DNA of 22,772 nt. Origin: Mortierella sp. BCC40632. Taxonomy: Eukaryota > Mortierellomycota > Mortierellomycetes > Mortierellales > Mortierellaceae. Location: contig WAEK01000055.1 in NCBI GenBank assembly GCA_011634665.1, forward strand, positions 1 to 22,772. Direction: 5' to 3'. Shown here in pieces: positions 1 to 8,639 of this stretch (within the stretch, counting starts at the first letter, position 1; the number at the start of each line of letters is the position of its first letter). A program made the translations under genes and the position numbers. The notes below the pieces were generated by a model, which was given only the letters and a program-made list of their open reading frames with translations, had not been told where the DNA came from and searched no databases.

Positions 1-172
1 AGAGCTGTGTGAGGCACTAATTTCAAATATTGGAAGACCATCCGGCCCAGACGGCTTTGGTGAACAACAGAGGTATTGTAAGCAGTCAATGCTTGTTGCT
101 GAGCTGCTAGATAAACATTGTTCTACAATTTAACAGCATGTTTCACCTTACCATTCTTCTTGGCACAGACAG

Positions 173-223
173 CAGAGAGGAGAGAGAGAGAGAGGAAAAG
201 AGAGAGAGGAGAAGGGAGGGAGG
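173..223. repeat. GA-rich microsatellite
   Basis: A run of GA/GGA units, slightly interrupted by AAA and GGG. It is purine-only on the plus strand. No gene is attached to it. Confidence 0.85.
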
Positions 224-243
224 CTGTAACAGGGCATTGCCTC

Positions 244-328
244 GCTCCTGGGGTCCCTGTGGACCAAGCTGACTAAGCCCACCGCTTAATTTGGTCCACG
301 CAGCCATGGTTCTGGACCTCCCAGGAGC
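244..328. repeat. Foldback inverted repeat
   Basis: The arm GCTCCTGGGGTCC at 244-256 pairs with GGACCTCCCAGGAGC at 314-328, apart from a two-base bulge. A second small stem (GGTCC/GGACC) lies inside the left arm. The DNA or a transcript could form a hairpin of about 85 nt. It could be a small foldback element or chance. Confidence 0.4.
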
Positions 329-744
329 CTTACACTCTCTCCATTGTTTACTATCTAGAACTCAAGGAATTTGGTCACGCTCCTTTGAGTATCTAGACAA
401 AAATTTGGACCGCATCTCGTTGAAATTCAGGTTGTAGATGTGCTGTGATTATGGCTCTGAACATTTGATAGGACTCAGCTTGAGGGCGGTCTTCTGGGGG
501 TGGGTGAGGGTGGTCCTGATGGTACCCGGGCATAACGGTGAGAGAGGGAAGAAACAAAGGGGAAGGCACAGGAGGTAGAAACATCCATTAGGAGAAATGG
601 AAAAGGACCGTTAACTGAATGAAGGCCTATTCACTGGGAGGAAAGGGAGGCTAACGAAAGAGGTTTTCTTTTACTAGGAGGAAAGGAATCAGCAGTAAGG
701 AGAAGGAGCAGAAAGCTCGGTCATGTGATGCCGCGAGCGGGCAG

Positions 745-752
745 TATAAAAA
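745..752 (+). promoter_or_regulatory. TATA-box-like site
   Basis: TATAAAAA follows a GC-rich stretch (CCGCGAGCGGGCAG) and precedes a pyrimidine-rich segment with CTCACTCTCT. This is the arrangement of a core promoter, but no gene downstream could be assigned to it. Confidence 0.25.
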
Positions 753-1270
753 CTCCAACATCTCTAGGCCGTTGGTTCTAACAGCTTGCCTTCTCATAAC
801 CCTCACTCTCTGTCGTTGATGTAATTCTATTTGACTGGACCCCACTCTTGTAGTAAGTTAAAGATATATGACACACGGTGTGTGGCGGTCTTCAGAAGGA
901 TCTATTTTTACCCAGGGGTGCCAGGTCGGAGCCACGGGGCAAAGGGCTATCTCGTGTTAGTACTCTACTGTGGTCTAGTAGCGTAATGGAGTTTGGTCCG
1001 TGCCTTGTGCCTGAGCTTATGAGGAGGGCATGTACCCCTTCCCTTTTTTATTTGTTAAAGGAGCTGTCAGAGATCTACCATTCTTTCTCGCCATTCGCGT
1101 TCCCGTGTCATTCCGCAATATGGGACAAATGGGCGAGATTGCAAGGGGCTGAACGCTGTGGTGGGACGGTGACCTTATCATGGAGCAGAGGAGGGATCAG
1201 CAACGAAAAGAATGAGGTGGAGAGAGACTGGTGTTATGTGGTGGAGATACGATCATAGGCCTTCCGACAT

Positions 1271-1308
1271 AGGAGGCCTATAAAGAAGTCTTAACCTCCC
1301 AAATAAAC
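1271..1308 (+). promoter_or_regulatory. TATA-like site followed by AATAAA
   Basis: AGGAGGCCTATAAAG is followed about 20 bases later by AAATAAAC and then a pyrimidine-rich tract. A TATA box and a poly-A signal this close together is typical of a solo LTR (promoter plus R region). I could not find matching LTR ends or a second copy, so this remains a weak call. Confidence 0.2.
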
Positions 1309-2379
1309 CTCAGCTTTCTTTCCTTCCAAGTCTTCAGTTCATTGCGTGCTTAATCGCCCCTGTCGTGCTGTCCCCAAGGAGGTATTGACCGAGGAGTCAA
1401 GGCTTCGATCAAGATCATGGTCTATCATCCTTTCACTCTCCCCATACTAAATCGTCATCTCACAGTTACGAACAGGTGCAGTACTTTATAAGAAAAGGCG
1501 GGAGCCACGAGAGCCATATCCCGATACGAACACTCGAGCTTGTAGTGAACTCGGTGAAAAGTGGAAGATCGGACGAACATGCGCTCCCCAAAGGTGAAAC
1601 ATAACTTTGCGCGTGCCACTCTTACCTTGTCCTTGATCCTATGCGAGGTTTACGGACCCATCTAGTTTGATTTTACCGGATTCATGCCTCAGATCCCATT
1701 TATTGATAGCTATCTCCTCCCTCTATCATCCACTCATAGAATAGTCCAGAATCGAACCTTAATCTCTTGAAGTCGCCCTTGTCTGCTCTCGTCCCCGTAG
1801 TTTCTTCAACTTACCTCATCGATATGAAGTCATTAGGTGTACCTTCCTGAGCCTGTTGGGGAGGAAAAGAGTAGATATTGATTTAGAAGCATCCGTCATA
1901 GACCCGGCTTTTAACTTATTAGGGCAGACAGTGCCTGGAGTGTCTGCAGATGGCACTTAGTAGAAAGGTATCGGATGATGGATGGACATGGTATATTTTA
2001 TCCAAGCCTTTTGGCTAGGTCTACCACCCTGGTACTTTGTCGGCATGGCATAATCACCATTGATGTATGGTGGCTAATAATCACAGGCAAAAGGCAGTTG
2101 ACAAGGCTAATAAAGCAAGAACAAAAGCGTATCCTTCCCTGCTTTGCACCCTCTCCTCCGACTCATTCTTTCTCTACTCACACTCTTACTTTTTACTTCC
2201 TCTTTCTCCTTTCCCTCCCACCTGCTCAGAATGTCATCTTAACCTCATACTGGAAGATTTTTACATTCTAGATTTATCAACAGTGACGGGCCAGACCTGA
2301 TCCGGGGTCTCACATTTCTCAGGGAGACTTTTGAGAGAGAGTTCCCCAAACAATGCATCGATTCCGGATTATGAGGTAG

Positions 2380-2514
2380 TTGTCGGCGATTGCTGCAGAT
2401 GCTAGGGATGGGCATGAGCATATAGAACGAGTCCGCCAGCGGGTACTCGAGCAAACCGACTCGGCAACCTCCACCTGGATGCAATCGCTTACTCGCTGCC
2501 TGCTGTTAGCATAA
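2380..2514 (+). CDS. Short helical ORF, possible terminal exon
   Basis: An open frame of 44 codons runs from just after a TAG (a possible 3' splice site) to TAA. The translation is charged and helical, with ARDGHEHIERVRQRVLEQTD as its most gene-like part. There is no ATG at its start, so it could only be an internal or terminal exon. The pyrimidine tract before the TAG is poor, and no partner exon was found. Function unknown; it may be chance. Confidence 0.2.
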   Translation: MSAIAADARDGHEHIERVRQRVLEQTDSATSTWMQSLTRCLLLA

Positions 2515-3990
2515 CGCCGTGGTCTTTCTCTGTTCTTGTGCTACGAATGATGCAACGCTTATCACCTGTCTAAAACAGCAGATCCACCTCTGCTGGGTCA
2601 AACGACAGGTGAGCAACATGTTAGGCATGTTCTGGATCTGAATTCGCAAGAATGAGAGGCATTTCATCATTCCGGGCTTTGGTCTTTCGATGACGCAGAA
2701 ACTTGTTGATGAGCGGAAACTGCTGTGACCTCATTAGAGCAGCCCGACCTTAGTTTGACGATATGTGGAGCGGGGACTTCAGGTACTAGTACTTGCTGCC
2801 AATGTTCATCAAAGGCGCTCGTTAACAAAAGAGATCAGATGACGAATGCTCAATTAACCCGCTGACCCAACTTCCTGTGATATAATTCGAGCTTACCTTG
2901 GGGAACACTCAATAAAGGGATAGACATAACAGAGAGGGTTACAACAGGGAGAAAGAGTCGGTGAAAGTATGCTTACTTGAATTCAGGGACGTTGGGTATT
3001 TTTATTCTTAGCTTCCTGCCCGCAAACTATAACATAAAATAGCACCAGGTGCGTGCCTAAGGCACTGCTCACTCCTGATATGAACCTCCATAGATCAGTC
3101 CGAACACTTACTTCCCTGCAGAGAGGTAAGTTTTTCCTGATCTAGCAATCTGGCGTAATATGGGAGTTGACTCCTTTCATCGCTACATTATAGGCAAGAA
3201 GACGAAGGATAGTCGGTACCAATGCCAAACTACAGATCAACCTCAAGGCTCATGGAGGAAAGCCTTTATGATCCACGTATGCCTCCTCTATGTTTCTTGT
3301 GTGCCCTGCTGTTTTTAGTACTTTTCATAGTGTTCGTTTGTCTGCAGCGACCATAGTTGCACCGTTTGCCGTTCTAGGATTCATAGTTCTAACTAGGTCA
3401 TATTGCTATCAAAATAACTAAATTATTTAGAGATTGTTAATCTGTGTGGCTGTCGACAGTTGGCTGTCCATTCAAGATGACAGGAAACACTGATGTACTG
3501 GACACTCTATCGCCCACTTGCACAATGTGTATATCTGGTGTGCTATTGGAACGATCTTACTTTCTGCGTGAAAAGTTGGCCAAGTTGTACTGGTGATGTT
3601 GCCGATATCAAGCAAGTCTGTAAGACCAAAGTTTAAGAGCTCCCAAAAACGACCAGCAGCGCATTCCCGTTGTACCTTGCCTCTTTACTGGCTCCAGGTA
3701 AGTTTCATTTGGCACTTAAAGTCTTGCTGGACCATCTGGGTCAAGCCAATTAAATAATCACTACCCTCTGCCTCTCACTTTTCTTCGGTTCCCGCCCCTG
3801 GGACCAATGACGAGGCTTGCTGCTTTCGTGAAATACTGGTAAATTTCACTCTTGAGACCAGCTGCCTCAAGATCAAGGCTCGTTCTACAACCATTGTTTC
3901 CAAAACATCACCATGTTGAGAGATCTAACGTAGGCTTGGACTTGTTTATCGCTTCCCCAATTTTTTCTTATCTCTTGGTATAGTCAACAT
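2515..3990. other. Stretch without recognised gene
   Basis: All six frames are closed at short intervals and no splice-linked exons were found. One small palindrome, GTGCCTAAGGCAC, lies near 3054. Nothing else can be supported up to the left end of the DIRS element. Confidence 0.5.
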
Positions 3991-4030
3991 CCAGGTATAC
4001 TTCGCATACGACAGTATGCTTCTTAAAATT

Positions 4031-4149
4031 GATACGGCCGTCTTTATTTGATTGCTAGCAAGTACTATAGATTTTTTTTTTTTTTTTTTTTTATAAATAA
4101 ATTTTTCTCTGTGTCCTCCTTTCCTCTTTGGCCGTTTTCTTGCTTGCTG
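4031..4149. repeat. Left inverted terminal repeat of DIRS element
   Basis: The left repeat contains GTCTTTATTTGATTGCTAG, a T tract of about 21, and TCTCTGTGTC followed by CTCCTTTCCTCTTT. Its reverse complement recurs at 7982-8099 with small indels. The outer 35 bases (3995-4030) are not part of the match; they are represented instead in the internal complementary region. Confidence 0.85.
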
Positions 4150-4176
4150 GTGATTACCGCTTCAAAATTTCCCAAA

Positions 4177-4686
4177 ATGGACTCAAACAACTCTACCCTA
4201 CCTCCCCCCCTTACCCTCGACAACGATATACTACGACAAATCCTGCAGCATATTCAGCACACCAATCTCACCGATCAGGGGCGACAACATGGTATCGACA
4301 AGGCGACACAGACACCTTCACGGGAACGTCGCGAATGGCAGCCTTCCAAAGACTTCCTGGAGGACCTATTCCCCGACCCCCTTCACGACGTGGAATGGAT
4401 CTCCGCGAGAGGACAGAGCGCGATATGGGATACTGCTCCCAAGAGAAAAAGGAATCCTTCGACGCCCCTGATATCCCCTCTGTCCTTTACCAAAAGCTCT
4501 CGAAAAAGTAGACTAACCGACAAAGACCTTGCAAAGATCGGCACTAGAGGTCATATGACCACTCGCCCCTGGACTATTTGGCATCCAATTTGGCGATTAC
4601 AAGATAAGATTGACGACGAGTCTTACCAGGAACTCCTCCTCCTGACCACTATGACCAGGACTTATCAGCGACGCGACATCGCATAG
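4177..4686 (+). CDS. DIRS ORF1, gag-like protein
   Basis: An intact frame of 169 codons starts at ATG 4177, just inside the left terminal repeat. An in-frame ATG at 4048 lies within the repeat before the T tract and would give a poly-phenylalanine leader, so 4177 is preferred. The N-terminus is proline- and asparagine-rich. Then come a short amphipathic helix (DNDILRQILQHIQH), a basic patch (APKRKRNPS) and a helical C-terminal part ending RDIA. Position and composition fit the putative nucleocapsid ORF of DIRS elements; the sequence itself has no diagnostic domain that I can see. The frame probably continues past 4686 by frameshift: the next frame (4688-4867) is open and reads like more of the same protein. 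Confidence 0.6.
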   Translation: MDSNNSTLPPPLTLDNDILRQILQHIQHTNLTDQGRQHGIDKATQTPSRERREWQPSKDFLEDLFPDPLHDVEWISARGQSAIWDTAPKRKRNPSTPLISPLSFTKSSRKSRLTDKDLAKIGTRGHMTTRPWTIWHPIWRLQDKIDDESYQELLLLTTMTRTYQRRDIA

Positions 4687-4990
4687 CATGCAGGTACGCC
4701 TGGAAGGGCCCTACCCGAACATACTCGCCAACAGCACCTCCCTCAGTCGCGACGACAAGCAATCGGCGCTGAGCGATGTGGCTCAAAGCGACATGAAAGC
4801 CCTGAAGAAATTCAAGGAGTTCTCAAACGACCGCACCAGATTTGGACCACCACCAACAAGGCAATAAACCTTTCAAAACAACCAGTCCGCGCTTCAAAAA
4901 GGGTGGGATACAACAACAATAACAACAGCAACAACAACAGCAACAACAGCAACAACAACAGTACAAACCAAAAAACTTTTCAATGGCACC
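4687..4990 (+). pseudogene. Frameshifted tail of DIRS gag-like ORF
   Basis: After the ORF1 stop, a different frame opens at ATG 4688 and runs 59 codons. It includes NILANSTSLSRDDKQSALSD and a lysine-rich helix (MKALKKFKEF). A second shift then leads into the CAA/CAG tract. The even composition across the breaks suggests one original ORF split by small indels. The boundary with the RT ORF cannot be placed exactly. Confidence 0.45.
4911..4962 (+). repeat. CAA/CAG trinucleotide tract
   Basis: About 17 CAA/CAG/AAT units. Depending on frame they encode polyglutamine, Asn/Ser or Thr/Ala; the glutamine reading follows the frame of the gag tail. It lies between the gag-like and RT regions of the DIRS element and is likely a linker in the element's protein. 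Confidence 0.85.
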
Positions 4991-5069
4991 GGCAGCGGGA
5001 TCGCCGGAACGATGCTTGACACATCGCCTCCCCAACCCGGAAAAGACCGCCTTGGCGAGGACAGAGGAT

Positions 5070-5740
5070 CGCACTTCATCTCAAAAGTGGCAACAATTAA
5101 CCGACAATTCCTGGGCCTCGACATCGTTCGAGACGGGCTAACCTTCGCAACCCACCGCCAACCTCCTCACCTTCAGACGACCCCGACAATTCAACGATTG
5201 AGAAACAGCTCTCATCGAATCGGACTAACCAACTTAAAACTCATGGACGCGATGAAGAGGTAGATCCTCCTCGGACGGTTCACCTCCGATATTTTTCTGG
5301 TCCCCAAAAGAACGGGAAGCAACGACCCGTGTCGACCTCCGGAAGCTCAACGAACATAGTACACCGCTCCTTCAAGATGAATCGTTAGCAGTAGTAACAG
5401 GCATTCAACGAGACGACTATCTGACGCGGCATCGACTTGAAACGCCTTTTTCCACATCGACATCCACCCGACGGAGCCGGAAATACCTCCAATTCACCTG
5501 GGGAGGAAAAAATTACCGGTTAAAAGTGCTCCCTTTCGGTCTAACATCTTCTCCAATCGTGTTTTCAAAGGTCCTAAAACCGATATTTTAACCTGGAGCA
5601 GGAAGCAGGGCATTCGGATATACGGATACTTGGACGACTTTATCATTCTCTCTCGATCTCGAGAAGAGGCGATCAAGAACACCAAAATCATCTGCGAGAA
5701 GATGGCGGCTCTAGGACTCCAAGGTGAACCTTGAAGTCAT
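5070..5740 (+). pseudogene. DIRS reverse transcriptase (frameshifted)
   Basis: RNA-dependent DNA polymerase of the retrotransposon. Motifs in order: KWQQLTDNSW near 5085; SDIFLVPK near 5288; VDLRKLNEH near 5333 in another frame; FFHIDIHP near 5450; KYLQFTWGG at about 5483; LPFGLTSSP at 5529-5555; and the catalytic YLDD at 5627-5638, followed by a helical REEAIKNTKIICEKMAALG segment. Frames change at least four times. The change between LPFGL and YLDD lies at a T run at 5585-5589, so one base gained or lost there explains it. The family's usual order is kept with nothing missing. As read, no active enzyme can be made. Confidence 0.85.
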
Positions 5741-6790
5741 CATTCAACCCCTCTCAAACGATGCAACACTTGGGATATGTGATCACCAAAACGATGGAGA
5801 TCCGCCTCCCACGCGACAGGTTCGAAACGTGATTCGATCAGCTCAACACAGCAGCATCTTGGACAAGAAACGGCGACCACGACAACTGGCTTCCTTGATC
5901 GGTCTTCTTCACTCAACAACCTGCGCCATATTCCCCGGCCCAACTCCGCACGCGTTCTCTACTATTCTTGAAGATCCAGAACCTTCGATCGAGTCGGGAT
6001 TGGGGATTGTTACCAAACCAGCTCTCGGGACCAGTCAGGGAAGAGCTCCGATGGTGGATCGACAACCTTCAACGCTGGAACAGGAGATCATTTCTTCTGC
6101 CGATCCCTCAGAAACTGTCACAACGGATGCCTCCGGACACGGGATGGGAGCCCATTACAAAGAACTCCAGTTCGGGGGCCACTGGCGAGACGACGAGACC
6201 GACCTTCATCAACCACAAAAACTCTTAGCAGTCCCACCTCACCCTCCAGTCTCTCCCACCTGAAGGATGTCACCATCAAGGTCCTCCGACAACACGACTG
6301 CCATTGCTTATATCAATCACATGGGAGGACTCCGACTCGTCCAACATAGCAACGGAGCTATGGGACTGGGCCCCTCGAAAAACGGATAAAAAGTCATTGC
6401 AGAGCACATCCCAGGACGAGACAATGGGATACGAACCGACAATCACGGATGTCCCAGAAACACCAGTGGATGCTTCTGAAACAGTGGTTCAACATGATCG
6501 AGAAACGATGGGGCTCACACGACATCGACCTATTCGCCGACCGGATCAACCACCAGCTCCCCTGTATTACTCGTGGCGTCCGGATCAACAGCAGTCGCCT
6601 CAGAAAACGCTCTCACGCAGAAATGGCGCCAGTGGAAGAACCCGTATGCCAACCCCCGTGGTCCCAGTCCCGACAATTCTCAGAAAGCTGCGAAGAGAAC
6701 GCGCCACAATAACGTTGATCACCCCAGATTGGCCTTCGGCTCCGTGGTACCCTACACTACTCAAGATGAATTGCACGACCAGCCTTTGAG
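5741..6790 (+). pseudogene. DIRS RNase H and methyltransferase-like region (frameshifted)
   Basis: TTDASGHGMGAH at about 6120-6155 is the first catalytic aspartate motif of the retroelement RNase H. Further on, a frame reading NTAIAYINHMGG (near 6292) carries the next conserved helix. QWFNMIEKRWGSHDIDLFAD near 6485-6540 and YANPPW near 6645 are conserved in DIRS elements. NPPW is the type of motif found in N6-adenine methyltransferases, and DIRS elements are known to carry such a domain after RNase H. At least three frame changes break the region. The assignments rest on motif recognition, not alignment. Confidence 0.75.
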
Positions 6791-6859
6791 CCTTCCTCGA
6801 CGCGCGGTGTTGATCCCCGATCTCAAAAGCACACCCTCTCCAGGAATCACAAGTGGGAG

Positions 6860-7860
6860 TTTTGACCGCGTGGCGTATCTCGAGCATCAATTCAGGATTG
6901 GGCATGGGGCAGCAACTCGGGACCTGATTATCACCTTCCTTGTCAGCTAGCAGACATAAGACTATCAGTCAGCCCAAAAGAGCCTGGGTCTCATGGTCAA
7001 AATCCAGCAATGTCGATCCCTTCAACGCTTCCGATGTTTCCATAGCCAAACTACCTCGCGTACCGCTCCAGCAATGGCGCCCGAGCTCCGTAAGCTTTAC
7101 CTCTCGGCACGGTCGAAATTACAGCCAAGGACCAAGGCCCACCCATCAATTCTCTCCAAAGGTCATTGCCTCTGCCTCATCTCAAAAGCAACGCGAAGAA
7201 AGGGCTGACTGCCGCACCTTTGGATATCTCACCTGTCCTAAAGACTTTGTAGTGGGAGGGTAACAAGGGCCTATCAGACTACAACTTGCGCCTGGCTCGC
7301 ACGGCTCCTAGCTATCACCACGTTCTCACGATCATCGACTTGCACCCGTATCGATCCCAGATCCCTCTCAGTCTCCAAAGAACACTCTTACAGGTAGCGC
7401 ATTCTTTCCCCTAAAAAGAACGCCGGGGCCGACCCATTATCAAGCCCCTTCCGTGGATGCCCACCATGACTCACCCTCTGCCCACGTGGCGTGCTTCATT
7501 GAATACCATGCGTACGAAGACAGACGAGGCTGTCCTATCAACTCACGAAGACTTACTGTTCACAACACATCCGACCCTCCCCGTACAATCAAGCCTCCGA
7601 TCAAAAACGTAGCAAGATGGATAGAACAACTATGACAACTTCGGGTCTCAAGGTCTGGCCCACGCAACACGATCCGCTGGCGCTTCACTTTCTCTCATGA
7701 AGGGTGCCTCCCTAGAAGACGTTATTACTCGTGGCAGTGGGCATCACCCAATACCCTTCGAAGTTTTCTACGAAGATACCGGATGTCTAAGACGAACTTT
7801 ACATCGATGTTATTGAATCAAAGGGGCCTCTCTGAAGTATCACCTTTAGAAGCATACTGT
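6860..7860 (+). pseudogene. DIRS tyrosine recombinase (frameshifted)
   Basis: Recombinase that would insert the circular DNA product of DIRS replication. The first catalytic-arginine region reads LLAITTFSRSS near 7300-7335. The box II region reads HATRSAGASLSLMKGASLED at about 7658-7718. A tryptophan-containing ASPNT segment and FYRRYRMSK (the tyrosine region, near 7770-7790) follow in other frames. The H-x-x-R spacing and the conserved glycine after the helix are visible. The N-terminal SAM-like half is in pieces between 6860 and 7250. Frameshifts and an in-frame stop near 7634 inactivate it. It ends just before the internal complementary region, as in other DIRS elements. Confidence 0.75.
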
Positions 7861-7947
7861 CGTATGCGAAGTATGCTGTGGGATTGGATGAGCCTGCGAT
7901 AGCAGGCATCCATGTGCCTGAAAGCATACAAAGGTATGCTGAGTAAA
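7846..7947. repeat. Internal complementary region (ICR) of DIRS element
   Basis: Bases 7848-7874 are the exact reverse complement of 3997-4023 (27 of 27). Bases 7877-7908 match the complement of about 8151-8178 with small indels, and 7931-7947 exactly complement 8103-8119 (17 of 17). The order, left end then right end, is what a junction of the two element ends looks like on the opposite strand. Known role: ICRs are thought to template end joining during formation of the circular DIRS intermediate. Confidence 0.85.
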
Positions 7948-7981
7948 ATTGCCCTCTCCCTCCGCAAAAAAAAAAAAAAAA

Positions 7982-8180
7982 AACAAGCAATCAAACGACC
8001 AAAAGAGGAAAGGAGTGACACAGAGAAAAAAATTGTTATAAAAAAAAAAAAAAAAAAAAAATCTATTAACTAGCAATCAAATAAAGACGAGCCATTATCA
8101 CCTTTACTCAGCATACCTTGGCAATAGCTGTAATTTTTATGGGTTAGATGTCGCCTGCTATCGCATCATCCAATCCACAA
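7982..8180. repeat. Right inverted terminal repeat and right outer extension
   Basis: Bases 7982-8099 are the inverted counterpart of 4031-4149, including a long A tract (8041-8061) and the complement of TCTCTGTGTCACTCC. Outside it, 8100-8180 has no partner in the left repeat. Its segments 8103-8119 and 8151-8178 are found in complement in the ICR, which marks the right end of the element near 8180. Confidence 0.8.
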
Positions 8181-8206
8181 ATATCGACGACTTATTCTCA
8201 GAGAAT

Positions 8207-8254
8207 CATATGTGAGACCAGCTCTCAAATATTTTTTTCTTAATCTCACATATG
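8207..8254. repeat. Perfect 11-bp inverted repeat
   Basis: CATATGTGAGA at 8207-8217 and TCTCACATATG at 8244-8254 are exact reverse complements, separated by 26 bases. Further CACACATAT copies follow at about 8266 and 8302. It begins 27 bases beyond the DIRS right end. It could be a small element end or a protein-binding palindrome. Confidence 0.55.
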
Positions 8255-8340
8255 TGTGAGTTATTCACACATATCTCCTGAAAAAGACCTCGGCTTACTC
8301 TCACACATATCTCAACGTTCTGCTCACATTTATCTACAGT

Positions 8341-8600
8341 CCCAGCTTTTCTTTCTTCCTTTTTTTACAGGCCCCGTTAGGTTTTATTCATTTGCACTTA
8401 CCGTCCATGTTTCGAGACATTGGCTATCAGTCCTCCAATCCACCAAGGAAAAGGAAAAAAAGTAAGAGAAATAGGTGGAAGGCGATCAGAGAAAGGGAAA
8501 AAGACCAGGAATTTACAATGAGCACCGCAGAGACAAGTCAAAAGGGACTACAACTAGGGCAAGAGGTCCCAGCTTTTCAGCCACTCCAATACGACTGTTA
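8341..8600 (+). repeat. Dispersed repeat, copy A
   Basis: CCTTTTTTTACAGGCCC (8359-8375), followed by a GTT-GG-TTTTATT stretch, recurs at 22349-22380. Later blocks also match in order: a purine-rich AGGTGGAAGGCGATCAGAGA-type block and GAAAAAGACCAG. In copy A an ATG at 8518 opens a short frame (MSTAETSQKGLQLGQE) after the match. This could be the 5' region of a retroelement, but no RT is attached. Confidence 0.45.
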
Positions 8601-8639
8601 TGTCATCGGTCTATGATGCCGATTTGACATCGTCAATTG

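Larger units (their letters stand above)
331..1969. other. No recognised gene; TATA-like sites and a weak ORF
   Basis: I see no gene I can defend here. A minus-strand frame at 393-584 is proline-rich and ends in a plausible helix, but has no supported splice sites. A plus-strand frame of 126 codons at 878-1258 has no motif and no bias that separates it from chance. TATA-like sites lie at 745 and 1279. The remainder has stops in every frame and no RNA gene signature. Confidence 0.4.
3995..8180 (+). mobile_element. DIRS-type tyrosine-recombinase retrotransposon (degraded)
   Basis: About 4.2 kb with the full architecture of the DIRS order: non-identical inverted terminal repeats (4031-4149 against 7982-8099), a gag-like ORF, RT with YLDD, RNase H, a methyltransferase-like NPPW segment, a tyrosine recombinase, and an internal complementary region at 7846-7947. 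The last copies the complement of the outer left end (3997-4023) followed by the complement of the outer right end (8103-8179). That order is expected if the region templates joining of the two ends into a circle. Its edges place the ends near 3995 and 8180. No target-site duplication is seen, as expected for recombinase-mediated insertion. The enzymatic ORFs carry many frameshifts, so this copy is not autonomous as read. Confidence 0.9.

Noticed and set aside
870..1330. Possible solo LTR (TATA box and AATAAA close together)
   Set aside because: No TG...CA ends, target duplication or second copy could be found in the window.
4823..5074. Minus-strand ORF with a long cysteine run
   Set aside because: It is the antisense reading of the CAA/CAG tract within the DIRS element.
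7799..8076. Phe-rich minus-strand ORFs
   Set aside because: They are antisense readings of the A tracts in the right terminal repeat of the DIRS element.
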